In this document: in pieces, positions 16,881 to 25,936 of the stretch | Numbering within the stretch: position 1 is the first letter of the stretch | Layout: each line of letters begins with the position of its first letter | NCBI RefSeq assembly: GCF_002088945.1 | Contig: NZ_NCSU01000011.1 | Location: 1 to 64,000 of the forward strand | Length of the DNA stretch: 64,000 bases | Source: Henriciella pelagia | GTDB taxonomy: Bacteria; Pseudomonadota; Alphaproteobacteria; Caulobacterales; Hyphomonadaceae | Reading direction: 5' to 3' | Position numbers and translations under genes: made by a program | The notes under the pieces: generated by a model | Told to the model about the DNA's origin: nothing | Databases searched by the model: none | What the model saw: only the letters and a program-made list of their open reading frames with translations

Positions 16881-18272
16881 ATGACAATCAAGGCGATCTT
16901 GAAGGGAGCTGTCATCGCAGGTGCAGTTTCGTGTTTCGGTGCCGGAGCGGCCCTTGCTCAGGGCGCAGGCTGCGAGGCAACCGAGTTCAGTGCAAAAACT
17001 GGCGAGCTGTACCTCAAGGCGGAAACCGAGCTGTTGCAGAACAAGAATGCGCAAGCTGCATTGCAGGCGCTCAACCAGCTTCGCAACCAGGAGCTGAACT
17101 GCTACGAGCAGGGCGCAGTCCTGAAGCTTGGCGCCGCCATCAAGATCGAAGCGGGTGACTATGCCGGCGCTGTACGTGATCTCGAATCTGCTCTCAATCA
17201 GGGCTACATCCCTGCAAGCGAGTCGACGAACACCTATTACAATATCTTCCAGATCTATCTCAGCCAGAACGACCTGAACAAGGCGATCGAATACGCTACG
17301 AAATGGATCAATGCGGGCGGCAAGCCTGACCGTGACGGCATGTGGCAGCTGGCTGTCATCAACCAGAAGCTTGACCGCAACCAGGAAGCCCTGAAATGGG
17401 CCGAGCAGGTCTTCGCAAAAGATGGCCCGAATGCTGACCGCCAAGTCTATGATTTTCTGATCTATCTTTACGACGCGACCGGCCAGCGTGCGAAAAAGGC
17501 CCAGCTGCTCGAACAGCTTCTGGCAAAGAACCCGAATGAGCGTAAGCTCTGGGACGCCATTGCCGGCGACTACTTTCAGGCAGACCAGGAGCGCAAGGCG
17601 TTTGAAGTCCAGAAGGCCATGTATCTCGGTGGCATTCTCAAGACTGAAGATGAGCTGATGCGGATTGTGAATTTCTACAACCGCTTCAACGCGCCGTTCC
17701 CGGCGGCCCGCATTCTGGAAAAGGAAATGAATGCAGGCCGCATTTCAAAGACCTATGAAAGGATGGAATTGCTAGCGAACCTCTATCAGGTGGCCCGCGA
17801 ATTCGACCGTGCCATTCCGGTCATTGAAGAGGCGGCCCGGATGAACAATAGCGGGGCCATGTATGAGCGTCTTGGCCGCTCCTATGCGGAGCTGCAGGAA
17901 TGGGCGAAAGCTGAAGATGCTCTGATCAAGGCCATCAATAGCGGTGGCGTGAAAGACAAGGGCCTCGCATGGGTCCTCATCGGTCAATCTCGGTATGAAC
18001 GAGATGATCGTGCGGGTGCTCGCGAAGCCTTCCGGAATGCCAACAACCGTGGTGGACGCGGCTGGCTCGCCTTCATGGACTCTGAGGAAGCAACCGAAGT
18101 TGCGCTTGTCCGCTTCGAAGCGCAGAGCCTTGTTCAGGACACCAAGAACGAAAAAGAACGCTGCGCCCAGCTCGCTGTTCTGGGTGAAGGCAATGCTCCA
18201 GAAGCCTGCGCAACGGTTGATGAACGCCTGAAAGCAGCTGAAGAAGCGCTCGCCAAACTTGGCGGCAGCTGA
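16881..18272 (+). CDS. TPR-repeat periplasmic protein of the TonB2 system
   Basis: A 463-residue exported protein (signal peptide to about residue 26, ALAQG) built of tetratricopeptide-like helical repeats along most of its length, for example GDYAGAVRDLESALNQGYIP and QEWAKAEDALIKAINSGGVK. A TPR protein closes the TonB2 cluster in vibrios too, so I assign it to this system by position and architecture. It has its own 200-base upstream region and is followed by a terminator at 18297-18324. The partner is not known. Confidence 0.85.
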   Translation: MTIKAILKGAVIAGAVSCFGAGAALAQGAGCEATEFSAKTGELYLKAETELLQNKNAQAALQALNQLRNQELNCYEQGAVLKLGAAIKIEAGDYAGAVRDLESALNQGYIPASESTNTYYNIFQIYLSQNDLNKAIEYATKWINAGGKPDRDGMWQLAVINQKLDRNQEALKWAEQVFAKDGPNADRQVYDFLIYLYDATGQRAKKAQLLEQLLAKNPNERKLWDAIAGDYFQADQERKAFEVQKAMYLGGILKTEDELMRIVNFYNRFNAPFPAARILEKEMNAGRISKTYERMELLANLYQVAREFDRAIPVIEEAARMNNSGAMYERLGRSYAELQEWAKAEDALIKAINSGGVKDKGLAWVLIGQSRYERDDRAGAREAFRNANNRGGRGWLAFMDSEEATEVALVRFEAQSLVQDTKNEKERCAQLAVLGEGNAPEACATVDERLKAAEEALAKLGGS

Positions 18273-18296
18273 TCTTCACGTTCAATGAATTAAGAG

Positions 18297-18324
18297 AACC
18301 CCGGCGGCGACGTCGGGGTTTTTC
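18297..18324 (+). terminator. Rho-independent terminator after the TPR gene
   Basis: AACCCCG and CGGGGTT pair across a 10-nt loop, followed by a T run. It ends the TonB2 region. Confidence 0.85.
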
Positions 18325-18399
18325 GTTTCTGGCCGCAGGCTTGCGCTTGCATCCGGTTCTCAAATGGTTTCACTTGAAACAAAATTTGAGGAGCAGCCG

Positions 18400-19689
18400 A
18401 TGGCGAAACCTGACAAGTCCTACCGCAAGCGCAAGATTGGTAATCACGATCTGAAGCCCGAATCCCTCGTGATGGGGTATGGCTTCGATCCGGCCATGTC
18501 TGAAGGATCCATCAAGCCACCAATCTTCATGACGTCGACATTTGCGTTCAAGTCGGCCCGTGATGGCGAAGTCCTGTTTCGTCAACTTGCGGGTAAACGT
18601 GAAGAGGGTGATCCAGAAGAGGCAGACCTCATCTACACCCGCTTCAATAATCCCAATATGGAAGTGCTTGAAGACCGCCTGACGCTGTACGACGCCGGCG
18701 AAGACGCGCTGGTTTTCTCGTCCGGTATGGGTGCCATCACGACCGCGCTTCTCGCCTGTGCGGGTGCTGGAACAACGATCCTTCATTCCAGCCCGCTTTA
18801 TGGCGGCACGGAAGTGTTCATGCGGACCTTCATGCCGGACTTTGGCGTGACCCCTTTTGAGATGGATGCATGGGCGACTGAAGAGCTGATTCTGGCTCAG
18901 GCGCGCAAGGCAGCAGCCAAAGGCCCGCTCAGCGTCATTTTCACAGAGTCACCGGCAAATCCGACATGCGCGCTGGTGGACATCCGGGCATGTGCGCGCG
19001 TTGCTGAAACAATCGAGACGGAAACCGGCCACCGTCCGATCATCATGTGTGACAACACCATGATGGGCCCCATTGGACATGCGCCTCTGAAGCACGGTGC
19101 CGATCTCGCGCTTTACTCCCTCACCAAGTATATAGGTGGGCATTCGGACCTCGTTGCAGGTGCAGCGATTGGCACCGAAGCGGCGATCAGCAAGATCCGC
19201 CGGGTCAGGAACTATCTCGGCACGACGCTCGATGCACACACATGCTGGCTGGTTACCAGATCGCTTGAAACGGTTCAGCTGCGCATGGAAAAGGCTTTCG
19301 CCAATGCGCGCTTATGCGCCGAATTCCTGCGTGACCATTCCAAGATCGGCAAGGTCATGTACCCAGCCTTTTTCGAAGAGGGTGACCCGCAAAAGACGGT
19401 ATATGATGAGCAGTGTCAGGCGGCCGGGTCAACATTCTCGTTTGATGTGAAGGGCGGCAAGGAAGCGGCGTTCCGTCTGCTCGACTCGCTGCAGCTGGTG
19501 AAGCTGGCTGTCAGTCTTGGCGGCACAGAATCACTGATGTGCCATCCTGGCTCAACGACCCATTCCGGGGTCTCGGAAGACATCCGGAAGCGCATCGGGT
19601 TTACCGATGGACTGGTGCGGTTCTCGGTCGGCATTGAGGCTGCCGAAGACCTCATTGCCGACCTGACGCAGGCTCTTGAAAAGGTCTAG
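18400..19689 (+). CDS. Cystathionine gamma-synthase family PLP enzyme
   Basis: PLP-dependent Cys/Met-metabolism enzyme of 429 residues. The cofactor lysine is K243 in YSLTKYIGGHSD; the SSGMGAITTALLA phosphate-binding region and the SLGGTESLMCHP region near the C-terminus are typical. The family includes cystathionine synthases and lyases and methionine gamma-lyase, and sequence reading alone does not separate these. The ATG at 18400 has GAGGAG upstream; the frame extends to 18364. Its stop codon overlaps the stop of the convergent DUF481 gene by three bases. Confidence 0.9.
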   Translation: MAKPDKSYRKRKIGNHDLKPESLVMGYGFDPAMSEGSIKPPIFMTSTFAFKSARDGEVLFRQLAGKREEGDPEEADLIYTRFNNPNMEVLEDRLTLYDAGEDALVFSSGMGAITTALLACAGAGTTILHSSPLYGGTEVFMRTFMPDFGVTPFEMDAWATEELILAQARKAAAKGPLSVIFTESPANPTCALVDIRACARVAETIETETGHRPIIMCDNTMMGPIGHAPLKHGADLALYSLTKYIGGHSDLVAGAAIGTEAAISKIRRVRNYLGTTLDAHTCWLVTRSLETVQLRMEKAFANARLCAEFLRDHSKIGKVMYPAFFEEGDPQKTVYDEQCQAAGSTFSFDVKGGKEAAFRLLDSLQLVKLAVSLGGTESLMCHPGSTTHSGVSEDIRKRIGFTDGLVRFSVGIEAAEDLIADLTQALEKV

Positions 19690-20435
19690 TTTCCGAAGGC
19701 GTAGACGATCGATGCACGAGTGACCGTGTCAGTGGCTTCAAAGCCTTCTGGCGGGTTCGTGTCGTGGCGCACGTCGAATGAGAAGCGCGCCGAAAATGCA
19801 TCCGTTAGGGCGGCCGTGAGCGCGATGACATTGCCGAACTGCGTCGACTCCGAAGCATAGATCGCATTCGTCGAATTGCTCAGACTAACCGCATCATTGA
19901 ACTGGTGAGCAAATTCGGAGTTCGCGATGACCGAAAACGATTCTTCGGTAGAGCCCGGAATGACTGTGGGGACACCATTCACGTTTGTGATCGTGTCGCG
20001 AACTTCGTCAATCTTGATACCGGGACCGCCCTGGATGCTCCAGTTTGTCGTCTCGTTTTCGAGGACTGGATAGCCCAGTCCGCCGCCAGCGAACCATCGC
20101 GATTCGAAGCCGGAAAACTCATCTTTCTCATAAGATGTGCGGGCAAAGCCGAAAAGCTTGTCGCCAAGCTGTCGGTCCACCTCACCGGCGAGAAAGAACC
20201 GGTTCTTCGTTTCAACAGAATCAGTTTCGCCATAATCCGCTGCGGCTTCACCCGTATAGGTCCAGATGCCGACTTCACGGTTGAGCTTCAGGGCGAGGCC
20301 CAGGTCCGTTGTCTCCGTATTGCCAGTCGTGTATCCAGCGCTCAGCGAGCCCTCGCCGGTCCAGTCATCCTGTGCGACGGCAACGGGCACCAGGCAGATG
20401 CTGGCGCTCAGGAAAAGTGTGATTGGCTTTGTCAT
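19686..20435 (-). CDS. DUF481 outer-membrane protein (YdiY-like)
   Basis: A 249-residue exported protein. A signal peptide of about 21 residues (VPVAVAQDD) is followed by the DUF481 beta-barrel pattern: WTGEGSLSAGYTTGNTETTDLG, alternating strands and a C-terminal ASIVYAFGN strand. Family members are outer-membrane barrels, YdiY of E. coli being acid- and salt-inducible. The transport role is unknown. It converges with the PLP enzyme gene and diverges from the arginine operon. Confidence 0.88.
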   Translation of the reverse strand: MTKPITLFLSASICLVPVAVAQDDWTGEGSLSAGYTTGNTETTDLGLALKLNREVGIWTYTGEAAADYGETDSVETKNRFFLAGEVDRQLGDKLFGFARTSYEKDEFSGFESRWFAGGGLGYPVLENETTNWSIQGGPGIKIDEVRDTITNVNGVPTVIPGSTEESFSVIANSEFAHQFNDAVSLSNSTNAIYASESTQFGNVIALTAALTDAFSARFSFDVRHDTNPPEGFEATDTVTRASIVYAFGN

Positions 20436-20573
20436 GATCGGCCTCGTTCTTGTCTTCGGGCACGTCCTCTCAGATGACTGGAAACAACTCGTTAACCACG
20501 ATGCCTGCGATGGCTGGACTGTCTGTGTATGAGACGGGCTTGCAGGAATTGAATTCCCGTGAAACCAAAGGGC

Positions 20574-21830
20574 ATGACTGACTTAGCACTCAAGACCTCG
20601 GAAGATGAGGCGATCATTGAGCGTATCGCCTCATCCGAGGCACTCCTTCAACAGCGAACGCTGGAATGGTCCGCAATCAATACTGGCAGCCACAACAAGG
20701 CCGGCCTCGAACAGCTGGCGCCTGTGCTCGCTGATGCGTTTTCAGCTCTCGACGCCGACGTACGGCTCGACAAGTCGCTGCCCTTTGAAAACGTCGATGG
20801 CAAGGGCAGGGCGGTGGAAATGGAGACCGGGCCAGTGATCCGCGTGAAGGCGCGGTCAGACGCGCCCGTTCAGATCATCATGAGTGGACACTACGATACG
20901 GTGTTTCCCGAAGGTACTTTTACCGAGATCAGGGATCTGGGCGAGGGGCGCATGAACGGTCCCGGCCTCGCTGATATGAAAGGCGGCCTGTCGGTCATGC
21001 TCGGTGCGCTCGAGGCTTTCGAGGCAGGGCCCCTGAAAGACCGTCTGGGTTATCAGATTGTCATCACGCCCGATGAGGAAATTGGAAATTTCGCCAGCGC
21101 AGGTGCACTGAAGAAAGCTGCGCAGTCGGGTGCCATGGTAGGCATGACCTATGAGCCTTGCATGGAAACTGGCGCCATGTCGGGTGGCCGCAAGGGCTCT
21201 GCCGTGTTCGACATTGTTCTTCACGGTCACTCGGCTCATGCGGGGCGATCAAAGGAGGAAGGGCGCAGCGCAATCGAGGCAGCGGCGCACATGGTCGTCG
21301 ACCTGGAGGCGCTGAACAATCGACGGCCGGGCGTTTCCTTCAATGTCGGCGCCATTGATGGCGGCGGCGCTGTCAACATCGTGCCGGATCTGGCCATCGT
21401 GCGTTTCGGCGCGCGTGCGCCCGATGCCGATGCGGCGCAATGGGCGACGTGGGAAGTTGAGCGCCTGTTCCGCGAGGCGACAGCACGCGATGGAATTTCA
21501 GGTCATATCCACGGCGGCTTCTATCGCCCGCCAAAACCGCGAAATGCCGCGCAGGATGCGCTCTTCAACGCTGTTTCCGGTACTGGAAAGGCACTGGGAC
21601 TGGACCTTGAATTTGTCGACACAGGCGGGGTCTGCGAGGGAAACAATATATTTGCTGCAGGCGTTCCGAATGTCGATACGCTCGGTGTCATGGGCGGGCG
21701 CATCCATTCCCATGAAGAATATGTCGTCATGTCATCTTTCGTTGAGCGGGCAAGCTTGTCAGGGCTGTTGCTCAACCGATTTGCTGACGGGCGTATAGAT
21801 GCAAAAAAAATCAAGGCGCTAATGGAATGA
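20574..21830 (+). CDS. M20-family metallohydrolase heading the arginine succinylation operon
   Basis: A zinc-dependent amidohydrolase of the M20 (carboxypeptidase G2/ArgE/DapE) family, about 418 residues. Metal-binding motifs are visible: SGHYDTVFPEG, GPGLADMKGG, and TPDEEIGNF with the general-base Glu. HSAHAG marks the dimerisation domain and GGRIHSHEEYV the last metal His. It overlaps astA by four bases (ATGA) and lacks a signal peptide. No astE desuccinylase is seen here, so it may cleave N-succinylglutamate in its place. That is inference from context. A GTG start at 20559 is possible. Confidence 0.85.
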   Translation: MTDLALKTSEDEAIIERIASSEALLQQRTLEWSAINTGSHNKAGLEQLAPVLADAFSALDADVRLDKSLPFENVDGKGRAVEMETGPVIRVKARSDAPVQIIMSGHYDTVFPEGTFTEIRDLGEGRMNGPGLADMKGGLSVMLGALEAFEAGPLKDRLGYQIVITPDEEIGNFASAGALKKAAQSGAMVGMTYEPCMETGAMSGGRKGSAVFDIVLHGHSAHAGRSKEEGRSAIEAAAHMVVDLEALNNRRPGVSFNVGAIDGGGAVNIVPDLAIVRFGARAPDADAAQWATWEVERLFREATARDGISGHIHGGFYRPPKPRNAAQDALFNAVSGTGKALGLDLEFVDTGGVCEGNNIFAAGVPNVDTLGVMGGRIHSHEEYVVMSSFVERASLSGLLLNRFADGRIDAKKIKALME

Positions 21831-22846
21831 GTTCGTCCTATGTCATGCGGCCATCCAGGCTGGATGATTTTGAAGTCCTGATGCAGCTCGCCGAGGAGTC
21901 CGGGCCGGGTTTTACCAGCCTGCCGGTTCACGAGCGCATTCTACGCGAGCGGTTGGAAAAGTCTCAGAAGTCGTTCGCGGGTGAGCTTACCGAGCCCCAG
22001 TACGGCAAGTATCTGATGATGCTTGAAGATCAGGAATCGGGCGAGATCGGTGGCTGTAGTGCTGTAAAGGCGGGTGTCGGCATCGACCAACCCTTCTTCA
22101 ATTATCGCGTCATCACCGTCGCGCAGGCCAGTCAAGCAGCTGATCGCCGGTTTGATCTGGACGCACTGGTCCTTACCAATGAATTCGTTGGGTATACCGA
22201 AGTCGGTACGCTCTTCCTACGCGAAGCTCATCGCGGCAGCGGTGCAGGACGATTGCTCGCCCAGTCGAGATATCTGCTCGTGGCAAGTGCGCCCGACCGG
22301 TTTGGCGACATGATTCTCGCGGAACTTCGCGGCGTTGTTGACGGCGATGGTCAGACGCCGTTCTGGGATGCCATCGGACGGCATTTCTTCCGGATGGAGT
22401 TCACCGAGGCTGATATCCTGTCCGCGATCACGGACAATCAGTTCATTCTGGACCTGATGCCGAAATATCCGATCTATGTGGACCTGCTTCCGCCTGAGGC
22501 GAGAGAGGTTATCGGGCGCTGCCATGCCGATGGCGTGGGGGCGATGAAGCTGCTCGAATGGGAAGGGTTTCGCTTCGAGCGCACGGTCGACATCTTCGAT
22601 GGCGGGCCTCTGGTCGCCGCGGCCAGAAGTACAGTCCGGACAATTCGTGAAAGCCGGACCGTGACGGTGCGAACAGGAGATGCCGGCGGCAGAACAGGCA
22701 TCATGTCGAATGACCGTTTCAGCGACTTCCGGGCCACCATGGTGGAGGGGGCGCTGGCAGACGACATCTTTTACACATCCGCAGCCGTACTGGACCGACT
22801 TCGGATATCCGAAGGTGAGACGGCAAGGATATGGTTGAGGAGCTGA
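21827..22846 (+). CDS. astA: Arginine N-succinyltransferase
   Basis: First enzyme of the arginine succinyltransferase pathway: succinyl-CoA + L-arginine gives N2-succinylarginine. The 339-residue length and family signatures fit AstA: the N-terminal YVMRPSRLDDFEVLMQLAEE, the central EVGTLFLREAHRGSGAGRLL acyl-CoA-binding region and LMPKYPIYVDLLP. It is GNAT-like in fold. It overlaps both neighbours' reading space: ATGA with the M20 gene upstream, and astD starts two bases after its stop. Confidence 0.96.
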   Translation: MSSSYVMRPSRLDDFEVLMQLAEESGPGFTSLPVHERILRERLEKSQKSFAGELTEPQYGKYLMMLEDQESGEIGGCSAVKAGVGIDQPFFNYRVITVAQASQAADRRFDLDALVLTNEFVGYTEVGTLFLREAHRGSGAGRLLAQSRYLLVASAPDRFGDMILAELRGVVDGDGQTPFWDAIGRHFFRMEFTEADILSAITDNQFILDLMPKYPIYVDLLPPEAREVIGRCHADGVGAMKLLEWEGFRFERTVDIFDGGPLVAAARSTVRTIRESRTVTVRTGDAGGRTGIMSNDRFSDFRATMVEGALADDIFYTSAAVLDRLRISEGETARIWLRS

Positions 22847-22848
22847 GT

Positions 22849-24303
22849 ATGGCCAAAGGGGCATATATCGACGGAAAGTGGAGTGCGGGCGAGGACGATT
22901 GGTTCGAAAAGACCTGTCCGGCGACTGGCGAGACGAGCTGGGAAGGCCAGGCCGCCAGTTCGGCGCAGGTGCATCAGGCCATCGAAGTGGCCCGACGTGC
23001 AGGTGAGAGTTGGCGCAAGCTGCCGCAGCATGACCGCACGCAAATTCTTGAACGCTATGCGGATGCTGTCGGTGAGCGTGCAGAGCGCATTTCCGAAGCG
23101 ATCAGCCGCGACATGGGAAAGCCCCGCTGGGAATCGCTCGGCGAAGCTGGTGCCATGAAAGGCAAGATCGCCATCTCCATTGATGCACAGATTGAGCGTG
23201 CCGGCGGTCGCCATGATGACACTGCTTTCGGGTCCGCGATCCTGTCTCACCGTCCGCATGGCGTGATGGCCGTTTTTGGACCGTTCAACTTTCCAGGTCA
23301 TTTGCCCAACGGGCACATCGTGCCGGCTCTGCTCGCTGGAAACACATGTGTCTTCAAACCGTCCGAGCTTGCGCCTGCCGTCGCGGAGATCATGGTCGAG
23401 TGTTTCGAGGCAGCCGGTCTTCCCCCCGGTGTGCTGAACGTCGTTCATGGTGGGCGTTCGACAGGCGCGGCTCTGCTAGACGGTGACATCAACGGCGTCC
23501 TGTTCACAGGCTCAGCTGCGACAGGCACAGCCTTCCATCGCCATTTTGCCGGTCGTCCCGAAGTCATCCTCGCGCTGGAAATGGGCGGCAACAACCCGCT
23601 CATTATCTGGGACCCGGCAGATGTTGACGCTGCTGCAGACATCGCAGCGCAATCAGCATTCCTGACAAGCGGTCAGAGATGCTCCTGCGCGCGGCGTGTC
23701 ATCGTGCCGGACAACGCGTTTGGTGAAAACGTGGTTGAGGCAATCGTTGAGCGTGCGCGCGGCCTGACAATCGGGGCGTGGGATGAAGACAATGTCTTTA
23801 TGGGGCCACTCGTATCGGAGAAAGCGGCCGAAGCAGCGACCGATTTCCAGATGATGTTGTCGAAGTCTGGCGGCAGATCGCTGCGCAGGCTGAAGCGCAT
23901 GGAGCGTGGCGGAGGTTTTGTCACCGCCGGTGTGATCGACGTGACCGCGGCGACAAACATACCGGACGAAGAGCTCTTCGGTCCTCTCATGCAGATTTAC
24001 CGCGTCAAAGACTTCGATACCGCCATTGCCCGGGCGAACGATACACGCTTTGGCCTGTCTGGCGGACTTGTCAGCGATGATGACGCGCTGTGGCTTCAGG
24101 CGCATCGTGAGCTGAAGGCCGGCATACTCAACCGAAACCGGCCCACTGCGGGCGCTGCGGGGAACATGCCGTTTGGCGGTCCGGGCCTGTCAGGCAACTT
24201 CCGGCCGGGTGCCTATTATGCTGCCGATTACTGCGCCTGGCCTCAGGCTAGCCAGGTATCGGACAAGGCTGAACGGCTCAAGGCACAGGGGTTTCCCGGC
24301 TGA
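22849..24303 (+). CDS. astD: Succinylglutamate-semialdehyde dehydrogenase
   Basis: NAD-dependent aldehyde dehydrogenase oxidising N-succinylglutamate 5-semialdehyde to N-succinylglutamate. Length 484 aa. ALDH landmarks: FGPFNFPGHLPNGHIVPALL, LFTGSAATG for NAD binding, LEMGGNNPLI with the general-base Glu, and SGQRCSCARR with the nucleophilic Cys. The ATG at 22849 follows GGAG; an earlier in-frame GTG at 22831 would overlap astA. The stop overlaps the astB start (TGATG). Confidence 0.96.
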   Translation: MAKGAYIDGKWSAGEDDWFEKTCPATGETSWEGQAASSAQVHQAIEVARRAGESWRKLPQHDRTQILERYADAVGERAERISEAISRDMGKPRWESLGEAGAMKGKIAISIDAQIERAGGRHDDTAFGSAILSHRPHGVMAVFGPFNFPGHLPNGHIVPALLAGNTCVFKPSELAPAVAEIMVECFEAAGLPPGVLNVVHGGRSTGAALLDGDINGVLFTGSAATGTAFHRHFAGRPEVILALEMGGNNPLIIWDPADVDAAADIAAQSAFLTSGQRCSCARRVIVPDNAFGENVVEAIVERARGLTIGAWDEDNVFMGPLVSEKAAEAATDFQMMLSKSGGRSLRRLKRMERGGGFVTAGVIDVTAATNIPDEELFGPLMQIYRVKDFDTAIARANDTRFGLSGGLVSDDDALWLQAHRELKAGILNRNRPTAGAAGNMPFGGPGLSGNFRPGAYYAADYCAWPQASQVSDKAERLKAQGFPG

Positions 24304-25625
24304 TGAGCAAAGCGGTTGAAGTCAACTTCGATGGCCTGATCGGCCCCAGTCACAATTATGGGGGCATGTCGCGGGGCAATCTTGCGAGCGCGACCAATGA
24401 GGGCGAGGTCTCCAATCCGCGCGAAGCTGCACTTCAGGGGCTGGAGAAAATGCGGCTTCTGCTGCGGGCAGGTCTGGTGCAGGGTATCCTGCCGCCGCTG
24501 CCGCGTCCGAATTTCGACCTTCTTGCGGCTGCCGGCTTCTCCGGAACCGACGCGGAAATCATTGAGGGCGCGTCGCGGTCCGCTCCTGGCCTGCTGAAGG
24601 CAGCTTACAGCGCCAGTTCGATGTGGGCGGCCAATGCAGCAACGGTTTCCCCGTCATCTGACACGGCCGACGGTCGCCTGCATCTGACAACAGCCAATCT
24701 TTCAACCATGCTGCACCGGTCGATCGAGGCACCCGATACCACCGCGAGCCTTCTTTCGATTTTTGAGAACGAGGACAGGTTTGCTGTGCATGGCGGTCTG
24801 CCGGCGCACGCTGATTTCTCCGATGAAGGGGCAGCGAACCATGTTCGCCTGTGCGCGGAACATGGCGCTGAAGGCGTTGAGCTTTTCGTCTACGGCCGCG
24901 AAGCTGGAGAGAGCACTCTCGGTTATCCGGCCCGTCAGACAAGGCTGGCCAGCGAAAGCATCGCGCGCGGGCATGGGCTCCAGAAGGACCGGTCCGTCTT
25001 CGCACGCCAGTCCAAAGCCGCGATCGATGCAGGTGCATTCCACAATGATGTCGTGTGTGTCGGATCGCTCGAGACGCTGTTTTTTCATGAGCTCGCCTTT
25101 GAAGATACAGAGGCAACAATCGGAGCCTTGAGACAGGCCGCTCGGGGCCTCTTCGAATTGAAGCCTGTCATGGTTCCGCAGGCCGACGTGCCGATCGAGG
25201 ACGCCATCAGATCCTACCTCTTTAACTCGCAATTGCTGCAATGGCCGGGAGAGGACCGACTAGTTCTGCTCGCGCCGCTCGAGACGCAGGAAACGGAATC
25301 GACGCGTGCCTTCTGCGAGCGCATGACGTCCGGAAACGGCCCGATCGGGCGGGTCCAGTATGTCGACGTCCGCCAGTCCATGCGCAATGGGGGCGGTCCT
25401 GCCTGTCTTCGACTTCGTGTCGTGATGACGGAGGCCGAGATTGCGGCCTGTCACCAGGGCGTGCTGCTTGATGAGGCGAAGATTGATGCGCTTCAGGATA
25501 TTGTCCGGAGAACGTATCGGGACAGCTTGTCGCCTCAGGACCTTGGCGACCCTGCCTTTGCCAGTGAATGCCAGCTTGCGCGTGAAGCGCTGCTGGAAGA
25601 GCTGGGGCTCGGTGGTCTCGTCTAG
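24303..25625 (+). CDS. astB: N-succinylarginine dihydrolase
   Basis: Hydrolyses N2-succinylarginine to N2-succinylornithine, two ammonia and CO2. The 440-residue length is normal. N-terminal NFDGLIGPSHNYGGMSRGN and the later HNDVVCVG with its catalytic His, plus the MRNGGGPACLRLRV strand with the catalytic Cys, mark the AstB branch of the pentein (guanidine-modifying) fold. It is last in the operon order M20-astA-astD-astB. The transaminase AstC is not in this window. Its end overlaps the convergent small gene by four bases. Confidence 0.96.
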   Translation: MSKAVEVNFDGLIGPSHNYGGMSRGNLASATNEGEVSNPREAALQGLEKMRLLLRAGLVQGILPPLPRPNFDLLAAAGFSGTDAEIIEGASRSAPGLLKAAYSASSMWAANAATVSPSSDTADGRLHLTTANLSTMLHRSIEAPDTTASLLSIFENEDRFAVHGGLPAHADFSDEGAANHVRLCAEHGAEGVELFVYGREAGESTLGYPARQTRLASESIARGHGLQKDRSVFARQSKAAIDAGAFHNDVVCVGSLETLFFHELAFEDTEATIGALRQAARGLFELKPVMVPQADVPIEDAIRSYLFNSQLLQWPGEDRLVLLAPLETQETESTRAFCERMTSGNGPIGRVQYVDVRQSMRNGGGPACLRLRVVMTEAEIAACHQGVLLDEAKIDALQDIVRRTYRDSLSPQDLGDPAFASECQLAREALLEELGLGGLV

Positions 25626-25936
25626 GGCAGGCCTGGGAAGCTCTCGACCATCCGTATTTCCAGATCCGGAAAACTGTCGACATAACGGATTGTGAAGTCA
25701 GGAAAGCTTTCGACGAATTGCCATTCGCCGCAATCGTCCGCGAAGCTCTCGACCGACTTCACATCGATATCCGGGAAACTGGTGACGACTTTCACCTCAA
25801 TGTCCGGGAAGCTTTCGACTACTTTCACCCTGCCGTGAAGGAAGATGCCCTGGAACTCACAGTCGTCACTGACCGAGCTTTCTGCCGCCACCGGCAGGGC
25901 AATTGCCAGCGCGAGAAGCGCGATGGAAAACTTCAC
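25622..25936 (-). CDS. Small secreted repeat protein, probable 7(1) septoil-knot family
   Basis: A 104-residue protein with a signal peptide (residues 1-19, PVAAES) and five or six imperfect repeats of the form V-x-SFPD-(I/F/L)-x-(V/I)-(K/R), for example VVTSFPDIDVK, FVESFPDFTIR and MVESFPGLP. A DDCGEWQ insert in the middle probably pairs with an earlier cysteine (DDCEFQ). From memory, this repeat pattern is that of the Septknot family, predicted to fold into the 7(1) protein knot. Function is unknown. It overlaps phhA by four bases (ATGA), so it is translated with phenylalanine hydroxylase. Confidence 0.65.
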   Translation of the reverse strand: MKFSIALLALAIALPVAAESSVSDDCEFQGIFLHGRVKVVESFPDIEVKVVTSFPDIDVKSVESFADDCGEWQFVESFPDFTIRYVDSFPDLEIRMVESFPGLP

